From positions 28,334 through 92,333 of the forward strand of contig CAAERJ010000060.1 in the NCBI GenBank assembly GCA_900758375.1: a stretch of DNA of 64,000 bases, given 5' to 3'. The translations under genes were made by a program, and so were the position numbers. Shown here one piece after another: positions 9,205-16,600 of the stretch. Below the pieces are notes generated by a model. That model saw nothing but the letters and a program-made list of their open reading frames with translations, searched no databases and was not told the origin of the DNA. Source of the DNA: an uncultured Collinsella sp. (GTDB lineage Bacteria; Actinomycetota; Coriobacteriia; Coriobacteriales; Coriobacteriaceae). Numbering within the stretch: the stretch's first letter is position 1; each line of letters starts with the position of its first letter.

Positions 9205-9418
9205 CGCCCTACCCTCGCCATTTCTTTAAGAAGCCTTTACGTTTCCGTGTAATTCCCGTCCATTATCGCGCAGGTCGCCACTACATTGCGCCACACCGCC
9301 ACACGTGCGCGTTAATATGGCTGGTTGTTGTGCGCAGCCACCAATTGCAGCGCATATCTTGGTAACAATCGGGTAAACCCCCGCTTTCGTAGGTTTTAAG
9401 TTTGTGAGGAGTCTCAGC

Positions 9419-11719
9419 ATGTTCGCAGCCGCCATCTCGCTCGTCGGTCTTGCGGCGACCGTCTACCTTGTCTTGCGCGAGGTCAAGGCCATTCGCGCTC
9501 AGTCGGGCACCGTCACCAAGGGCGCCTTCGCCTGGAGCGTCGCCTTTGGCCTGTTCCAGCTCTTTTTGACCGTCTGGGGCGCTATTGGTCTCGTCGCGCA
9601 AAACGAGCCGCTCGCCTTTGTGATGCTTATCCTGACCAATGCCATCCTCACCGGCTGCGCTTGGGCCAGCATCGCCCGCGACCGCATCGCCCCGCGCGTC
9701 TTTGCGTTCGCCAAGCCCGACGCCCCCGCCCCCACCGGCAAGCTCGCCCGCCTGCGCGGCGCCTTTGTGGGCAAACCGCTCGTCGCCGCTGTCCTGTGCC
9801 TGCTGCTCGCCGGCGTTTTTGCGCTGCTGGGCATGGAGGTCTCATCCAACCACGACTTTACCTGGGTCTACCCCCTATGCATCCTGCTCGAGTGGGCCAT
9901 CATCACCGCACTCATGAGCGGCCTGTTCTTCCTGTTCCAGCGCCACGGCGCAGCTCCCGCGGTCCTGGCCTTTGCCCTCTTTGTCCTGGGCATTGCCGAG
10001 TTCTTCGTCATCACGTTTAAATCCATGCCCATCCAGCCGGGCGACCTTTCGGCCATCTCCACCGCCGCTGCGGTCGCCGGCACCGGCTACACCTTTTCGA
10101 TCTCGCTGTTCTGCGTGCTGTCCATGGGCTTTACCGCCATCGCCATGCTGCTATGCGAGTACGCCGGCCTGGTGGCACCGCACCGTCAGAAGGGTGCCAC
10201 CAACGCCAAGCGCATGCTGCTCACTAACCTGCTCGTCGCCGTGCTGTGCCTGGGCGGCGTGACCGCGCACGTCACGCTTATCGACTACTACAACACCCTC
10301 GGCATCACCGTCTACACCTGGCGCCCGCTCGAGAGCTACTGGCGCGAGGGCTACCTGCCTGCCTTTATTAGTGCGGCGCAGTCCATCAAGCCGCCCAAAC
10401 CCGCCGACTACTCCGTCGACGATGCCAAGGCCACGCTCAAAAAGTATGCCAAGGCCTACGACAAGTCCGATGCCGCCACAAGCGACGCCCGCACTGCCGC
10501 CCAGGAGCAGTTCGACAGTGAGAAGCCCACGGTCATCGCCATCATGAACGAGACCTTCTCGGATCTTTCGATCTATCAGGAGATGCGCGCCGGCTACGAG
10601 GGTCCGCAGTACTTTAAGAACCTGTCCAACTGCCTCAGCCGCGGCAAGCTCTACGTGAGCGCCTACGGCGGTGGCACCGCCAATACCGAGTTTGAGTTTA
10701 TGACCGGCAACTCCATGGCCAACCTGGGCTCGGGCGTGTACCCCTACACCATCTACAACATGGAAACGACCGGGAATCTGGCAGAGCAGTTCAAGTCGCT
10801 CGGATATTCCACCACGGCCATGCACCCCAACCACGCAACCAACTGGAACCGCGAGAACGTCTACAAGGACTTTGGCTTTGACCAGTTCCTGTCCATCAAC
10901 GACTTCCAGGGAGCCGACACCCTGCGCGACATGGTGACCGACCAGGCGACCTACGACAAGATTCTTGAGCTGCTCGACCAGAACGCCGATCCGCAGTTTA
11001 TCTTCGACGTGACCATGCAGAACCACTCGGGCTACGACACGGGCCTGCTGCCGGTCGACAAGCAGATGCACCTGAATATCGACACGACCGATCTGGACGC
11101 CAAGACCGTCGAGGACGGCACGCTCTCCGATGTCGACGAGTATGTCTCGTGCATCGAGCAGTCCGACCAGGCGCTGCGTTACTTCCTCAACGCCCTGAAC
11201 AAACTCGATCGCAAGGTGGTCGTGGTGTTCTGGGGCGACCATCAGCCGTTCTTCCCGTCCAAGTTCAACGACAAGTGGTTTACCGACGAGGACGACGCCA
11301 CCCACCAGGAGCGCCTGTGGCAGACCGATTACATCATCTGGGCCAACTACGACGTTGCCGGCTGCGACCAGACGAGCGAGATCGACGACCTGTCCACCAA
11401 CTACCTGTCCACGCAGCTCATGCAGCTGATTGGCGCCCCGCTGACTGACTACCAGAAAGCGCACATGACGCTGCGCGAGTCGCTGCCCGCTATCAACTCC
11501 GTGGGCTACGAAGACTCCAGCCTGCGCTGGGCGCTCTCCTCCAACGTCACCGGTGACGACGCCGCCGCAGCAGCCGCCACCAAGGCACGCGAGGATTACG
11601 CCAAGATGCAATACTACGAGATGTTCCGCGACGGCAAGAACGTGTACACCGAGCACTTCCAGACCGAGGCCAACGAGACCGACCCCAACCTGGCGCCGGG
11701 TACGACCAAGATCAAGTAG
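9419..11719 (+). CDS. LTA synthase-family membrane sulfatase (phosphoglycerol transferase-like)
   Basis: This 766-residue protein has about five N-terminal transmembrane segments (residues 1-280) and a large extracellular alkaline-phosphatase/sulfatase-like domain. The Thr in MNETFSDL is the likely nucleophile. MHPNHATNWNR, TMQNHSGYDTG and FWGDHQPFF are conserved metal or substrate motifs. The ATG at 9419 is preferred because GAGGAG lies eight bases upstream; a GTG five codons earlier is within that site. Such enzymes transfer glycerol phosphate to glycolipids or wall glycans. The polymer in this organism is not known from sequence. A long palindrome follows 19 bp after the stop. Confidence 0.88.
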   Translation: MFAAAISLVGLAATVYLVLREVKAIRAQSGTVTKGAFAWSVAFGLFQLFLTVWGAIGLVAQNEPLAFVMLILTNAILTGCAWASIARDRIAPRVFAFAKPDAPAPTGKLARLRGAFVGKPLVAAVLCLLLAGVFALLGMEVSSNHDFTWVYPLCILLEWAIITALMSGLFFLFQRHGAAPAVLAFALFVLGIAEFFVITFKSMPIQPGDLSAISTAAAVAGTGYTFSISLFCVLSMGFTAIAMLLCEYAGLVAPHRQKGATNAKRMLLTNLLVAVLCLGGVTAHVTLIDYYNTLGITVYTWRPLESYWREGYLPAFISAAQSIKPPKPADYSVDDAKATLKKYAKAYDKSDAATSDARTAAQEQFDSEKPTVIAIMNETFSDLSIYQEMRAGYEGPQYFKNLSNCLSRGKLYVSAYGGGTANTEFEFMTGNSMANLGSGVYPYTIYNMETTGNLAEQFKSLGYSTTAMHPNHATNWNRENVYKDFGFDQFLSINDFQGADTLRDMVTDQATYDKILELLDQNADPQFIFDVTMQNHSGYDTGLLPVDKQMHLNIDTTDLDAKTVEDGTLSDVDEYVSCIEQSDQALRYFLNALNKLDRKVVVVFWGDHQPFFPSKFNDKWFTDEDDATHQERLWQTDYIIWANYDVAGCDQTSEIDDLSTNYLSTQLMQLIGAPLTDYQKAHMTLRESLPAINSVGYEDSSLRWALSSNVTGDDAAAAAATKAREDYAKMQYYEMFRDGKNVYTEHFQTEANETDPNLAPGTTKIK

Positions 11720-11737
11720 CGGGCCTGTATCCCGGTT

Positions 11738-11870
11738 CGTCTGCCCGGACGGCGCGGAATGTAAGATTCCCTGCTCGGGCAGTCCTGCTCGCACGGAGAG
11801 CACATTAAGTGCTCTCCGGCTCGTGCGGAACTCGCGATGAACCTTACATTCCGCGCCGTCCGGGCAGACG
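11738..11870. repeat. Long palindrome L1 after the LTA-synthase-like gene
   Basis: Perfect 28-bp inverted arms (11738-11765 and 11843-11870) enclose a core with its own hairpin (GGAGAGCAC-ATTAA-GTGCTCTCC). The core closely matches those of the palindromes at 12218-12344 and near 63908-63984, but the arms differ at each locus. It sits 19 bp past the stop codon and could act as a terminator or 3' RNA structure. Confidence 0.85.
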
Positions 11871-11879
11871 CCTCGGTGT

Positions 11880-12215
11880 TGAAGCACGGCTTGTCATGGG
11901 GGAATCTGCTGAACATATATAAGTTGAAGGCCACGTCATGTGGCCTTCTTTGTATCCGGAAAGCGTGTCCCAGAATCCACGTCTGGAGTGGGATGCAGCT
12001 TCCGCTTGCAGCCCCGTCGGGAAACCGCATCCCATTCCAAGCACAAATTCCGGGTCGCACTTTCCGCCAAACCTCTCAACCGGAAACCACATCCCGTTCC
12101 AAAGGCAAATTCCGGGACGCACTTTCCGAACCCCCATCCACCCGGAAAGCCCGTCCCGCTCTGGGCACATCTGGGCATGGAATCATCAGCTTATTAGGCC
12201 TTCCATCAATAAAGG
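11880..12215. repeat. Gene-free region with degenerate tandem repeats
   Basis: Short imperfect direct repeats of roughly 60-65 bp run across about 11950-12160. Each unit holds a CGGAAA-type motif, a CATCCC/CGTCCC motif and AAATTCCGGG followed by CGCACTTTCCG. Overlapping small ORFs occur on both strands, but none has a clear ribosome site or a recognisable product. A related stretch (TCCGGAAAGCCCGTCCCAC) occurs at about 21604-21622. I see no convincing gene between 11720 and 12363. Confidence 0.65.
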
Positions 12216-12217
12216 GG

Positions 12218-12344
12218 CGCCCTCCCGGGCGGCGGGCACGAAGTTCATCGCGAGTTCCGCACGCAAAGGAGGCCACTTAATGTGGCTTCCGTCTTGCGCA
12301 GGACTGTAGAGCAGGGAACTTCGTGCCCGCCGCCCGGGAGGGCG
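12218..12344. repeat. Long palindrome L2 after the SipW operon
   Basis: Perfect 29-bp inverted arms (12218-12246 and 12316-12344) enclose a core that, in reverse orientation, matches the core of L1 and of the element at 63908. It lies 19 bp beyond the stop codon of the last gene of the surface-protein operon, where it could end the transcript. Confidence 0.85.
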
Positions 12345-12363
12345 TTGCGTTTAGAAGATGGAC

Positions 12364-13062
12364 CTAGCGCTTATCCCTCCGGGACAAAAGCAGCGCGGCC
12401 ATAAAAGCGATGATCGCAAGCGTCAGCAACACCAAGAGCAATGTGAGCGTGCTGTCGCCGGTTGCCGCCAGGCCAAACAGGCCGGGGCTCTTACTGCCAG
12501 CTGAGCGTACGGGAATCTTCTCGCCATCATCCTCGGCGGTAATCTCCCAGCGAATGGTCTTGCCTGCGTCGGCAAGCTCGTTGCCGACCGACGTCGGGAC
12601 ACTTAGTTGCAAGTTGAGCACCGTGCTACCATCGTTCGTAAACGTTGCGACTTGCGTGGGATGTGCGAACACACTGCCCGGAGTTCCCGTCTGGAGCCAA
12701 CCTGCAGACGCATCGCCCGCCGACGCCGTTAAGGTAATGGGCGACAGCAAGTGTGCCGTCTCGTGATCGACAACGGCCCGCACAAACACGCGTAACTGGG
12801 ACTTTACGCCCGTGGCACGAACCTCGATCTGCTGCTCGCGCACATCGCCGGGCATTAAATCTTTAAAGGCTGGAAACAAATCGGGCTCCCCCGAGGAGCC
12901 CGTCGCCCCCGAGACCGTCAGCTGGCGCGCATTTCCGTCATACGCAATCGCGGGAGTATCGGCGAACGCACGGGCAGGAGTGGCAAGCGCGACCACGCAG
13001 AAAATGGCCGCGACCACGCAACGCAAGGAGCGCGCAACGCCTTTGCGAATTGGGAACGCCAT
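12364..13062 (-). CDS. Surface protein with LAATG sorting signal
   Basis: This 232-residue protein has a signal peptide (cleavage near ARAFA), a beta-rich middle with an LMPGD motif common in TasA/SipW-associated proteins, and a C-terminal LAATGD followed by a hydrophobic helix and an RRDKR tail. That layout fits a sortase substrate; LAxTG signals are typical of class E sortases in high-GC Gram-positives. No sortase gene is in the window. It is the last gene of the SipW operon, two bases after the preceding stop, with GGAGG upstream. It may anchor the fibre to the cell wall. Confidence 0.75.
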   Translation of the reverse strand: MAFPIRKGVARSLRCVVAAIFCVVALATPARAFADTPAIAYDGNARQLTVSGATGSSGEPDLFPAFKDLMPGDVREQQIEVRATGVKSQLRVFVRAVVDHETAHLLSPITLTASAGDASAGWLQTGTPGSVFAHPTQVATFTNDGSTVLNLQLSVPTSVGNELADAGKTIRWEITAEDDGEKIPVRSAGSKSPGLFGLAATGDSTLTLLLVLLTLAIIAFMAALLLSRRDKR

Positions 13063-13064
13063 AC

Positions 13065-13634
13065 TTACGCACCTCCATGCGGCGGCACCAGCACGCCATC
13101 ATTGACCTTGCAACCCCATGCCTCTTTAACCGCATCGTCGGGCGTTGATTGAATTGCCTGGGTCGAAATGTCAACGACCAGGTTCTTGCCATCCGTCTTC
13201 TTCTCGTCCACGCTCCTGATGAGCACGCCGGTTTCGCCCATCGGCGCAACGGGAGACGTCCAGTAGTAGAACCCATCGGAAGCGACAACCCAAGACCTGG
13301 CGCTGTTTGTAGTGGAGGCGTTGGACACCTTGTCCCACTCAATGACGTAATCTTTGCCAGCAACCGGCTCATCCCACAAGCGTGCGCCATCCTGGTCCTG
13401 CCAGTAGATATCCACCGCAACACGCAGGTACGCCGGTGCTGAGCCGCTATTTTTAACCGCAACGTCGCTCTTTACATTATTGTCGAGCTTCTCGTTCACC
13501 GAAGGCGACACCGAGCCAAAGCCAAACTCGTTGACCAGCACGCCCGTAACCGAAAGCCACGCAAAGGTGCCGGCAGCGCCGGCCAAAAGGAGAACGCCGA
13601 CAAGGAGGGCGACGATCCGCTTGCGCTTAGTCAT
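13065..13634 (-). CDS. SipW-dependent-type secreted protein (third)
   Basis: This is a 189-residue protein. Residues 1-30 form a SipW-type leader: a positively charged start (TKRKR), a hydrophobic helix, then AGTFAWLSVTG followed by NEFGFGSVSP, as in TasA/camelysin-type proteins. The rest is beta-rich with NSGSAPAYLRVAVD and WTSPVAPMGETG segments. The ATG lies one base after the TAG stop of the 1822-residue protein, with GGAGGGAGG upstream, so translation is probably coupled. It lacks a wall anchor. It is probably a minor fibre subunit or adaptor. Confidence 0.75.
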   Translation of the reverse strand: MTKRKRIVALLVGVLLLAGAAGTFAWLSVTGVLVNEFGFGSVSPSVNEKLDNNVKSDVAVKNSGSAPAYLRVAVDIYWQDQDGARLWDEPVAGKDYVIEWDKVSNASTTNSARSWVVASDGFYYWTSPVAPMGETGVLIRSVDEKKTDGKNLVVDISTQAIQSTPDDAVKEAWGCKVNDGVLVPPHGGA

Positions 13635-13635
13635 C

Positions 13636-16600
13636 CTAGTCCTCCCTCCTCAGCGTGCCGTTTTCCCAAACATTCTTGGCACGCGAGCCACCATCGACCC
13701 ATTTGTCCTTCGCACGCGTGTTGACGCACGTCACCACGGTGTCGCCCGCACTCGAAGCGGACGAGATGACTAGTTCGGCAGATTTACCGGGCACCTTACC
13801 CGGCGTGCTCAGCTCACCCTGGTAGCGCCATGCCCAAGCCGTGTCTTCCACGACGGTATAGTCACCCGCCGGAGCGGCAAGCTGCACGCTGCCGACATAC
13901 CAGGTTTCACCGTTTTCCTGCTGGGTTTTATCGACTTTCACCTCGACCATGCGCGTCTCGGGAGAGGCTCCCTCCGCCGTCTTCGTCACCTTAAAGCGAA
14001 ACGTCTGTCCCATGGCACTAGCATCGGTGGTCTTTTTGACGAGCGTCAGCGCATGGGTCTTGGCGAAGTTGAACACGGCATTGCCGGGACCCTGCTCCCC
14101 TTCGCCCGTCTTCTTGGACTCCAGGCGGTTGGCCAAGTCAAACGAACCGTTACCCGAGCCCAAGCTATAAAGCGAGACATATTTGTCGTTTACGGGCTCC
14201 TCCGTCATGGATGTACCAGGGCCGTAGCTCGCCTGCTTAACCGTAACAGTCAGCTGCGCCCCCATAAACGGCTTGGCGAAGCAGGCCTTAAACGGCGCCT
14301 CGTCGGCGTTGTTGTCGACTGTGTTGTCAGCGGTGGGATCGAGCAGCCACTCAAGCTGCGCGGTCATTGTTACGGGGTTCTCGGTATCAGACGTATCGTT
14401 GGCGGCCACTCGATACGTCACGGGATACAGGTCCATGTCTCCCTTGACCGGCTCGCCCTTAAACTCATTCCAAGACTTCGGAGCGCCAACGGCAGGCACA
14501 TATCGCCACTCCAGGAAGAGCTCACGTACGTCACCGCTAGTAGCCATCTTTTCATCGAGCAGCGCGACGATCTTGGAGTGGGCGTCCGGGTCGTATGCCA
14601 CGGACTTTTTCTCCATCTCGGGATTGCCGTTTTTGTCATAGACCGGGTTGCCGCTCTCATCCATCTTGGGAACATCGACGTTGTGGACGAAGCCAGCACC
14701 CGTCGCTCGCTCGTCGTCCGAGTCGACCGTCGCCGTAAAGATGACCGACCCGTCGACACCGTGATAGCGCACCTTATACGGCGTCTTCTTGTACACAGCA
14801 GTGTAGGTCACGCTCTCAAAGGGCTCGCTGCCCTCGAGGGGATACTTCTCGTCATCGGTCATCAGGGTGTATTTGCCATCGGGTTCATAGTCGCGCGACC
14901 AGCCGACAAAGTCGTACTTGGTGCCGTCAATGCCCACAACCTCGGTTGCAGCTTTTACCTCCAGCGAAATCTGATCGCCAGAGTCGGTGCGCGAAAGGGA
15001 GCGCACGGAACCGGGGTTTTCCAGATTGCCATCGATATTCGATTGGACCTTGACTGCACTGGGGCGATAAACCGGATATAGTTCCATAGGTGCCTTGACC
15101 ACGGTGTTTTTATTCACCATGGGAAGGCCGTCCGACCAAACGACATAGCCGCTGCCAACTGCCGGTTTGGTTTCCGTCCAGCCCGCGAACACGTTGTATG
15201 CATTCGTTGCGGCATCGATGTCGCCAATGTTATACGTTGGCAGCGGGATGCCGTCCTTAAGGCTGCCGAGAGAATCGCCCTGCTGAGCTACCTTACCGTC
15301 CACATCCTTGGCATTGAGATGGTACACGACCGCCAACGGCGAATAGTACGCCACGAATGTATAGGTCCCACCGGGCTCCACCGGATAGGAATACGAGTTA
15401 CCGCCGTTAGGTTCGAGCTCCTTAACCTCGCCATTCGGAAGTTCGATTTCGACCTTATTCAGCTTGTATAGCTCGCCGCCGGACTCGTATACCGTCGTTG
15501 CGATATCAGGAGTCACCGTTGCCGTAGCAGGTTCGGTGCCCGCATTGATAACGGGAACGATGTCGTACTTGGGCACATTGACTTCAGAAGTGCCCTCAAA
15601 ACCTGCGCGATGCAGGTTGGTGGTGTAGCTGACGTCGTACTTTGCGTAGACGGGATAGGCATCCTGCCACTGGGTGACCTTGGAGTCATCCGTCGCCAAG
15701 TATGGCGCCGCCTTTTCCGGATCGCTCGTCACATAGGGGTCGTTGGCGACATCGTAGATATAGTTCCAGACGGGAGAGCCCTTCTCGACCTCAGCTGTAG
15801 AGATCCAGCCCAAGAACTTATAGCCCGGCACCGCCATCTCCGCATCGGTCGGGGAAGCTTCGAGGGTCAGGGGACTCTCATACGATCCCTTCTCACCATC
15901 TTCTGGCTTTTCTGCCACTTTAACCGACGTATTAACATGCGGGTAGTAATACGTGAACGTCGGATCAACCCCGTTCACCTTGGCCTGCAGCAAGTTACTC
16001 TCATAGCGCCGCGTGGCAGTCCTCACGACCTTATCGCCCTTGTTGTAGAAATTAACGTCCGTGGTAATCATCGCGCGAACGTAGTACTTCTTATCTGTAC
16101 GCACCATGCTCTCGATGGGATTTTTCACATATGTCCAATATTCACCATCGCGCTCAAGCGTCCAGAAATTCAGGCGATAGCGATCATTCACCGGTTTGAC
16201 CGTTACGTTCAGCGAAGCCGAAGTCCAAGTATCGCTTAGCGTTGCAGCGCCTGGAAAATCGGTATCGGCATAGAGGTTTTTCAGAGTATCGGCTCCCGTA
16301 TCGTTTTTAACGTTGTGCGAGTACGCATTAAGGGGACTCACGACAAGGGTATTCGCCGTGAAGCGCGTGCCACACGTTTCGTCATACCTATCCTTTATAC
16401 CGTGGTCAACATGCTCCGGACCCCAGTGGACGACGTTTTCACGCACGAAGGTGCTACCGACGTTTTCCTCAAAGGGCGTTCGATAGCGATTCCAAACGGA
16501 ACAAAGTAGCTTGCTGTCCGTAAACTCATGGTTGGTATAAGCCCGAACGTAATAATCCACCCGGTACTCAAAGCGGGCGATGTAGGTGTGTCGCACGGTT

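Noticed and set aside
10151..11887. 578-codon minus-strand ORF opposite the LTA-synthase-like gene
   Set aside because: It is a Gly/Val-rich shadow of the plus-strand gene, has no family motif and runs through the palindrome L1.
11950..12160. Tandem repeats considered as a CRISPR array
   Set aside because: The units are degenerate and about 60-65 bp, with no constant repeat/unique spacer pattern, and no cas genes are nearby.
11837..12309. Several overlapping small ORFs on both strands in the repeat block
   Set aside because: They arise from the repeats, lack ribosome sites and show no consistent frame or family. They are described as repeats instead.
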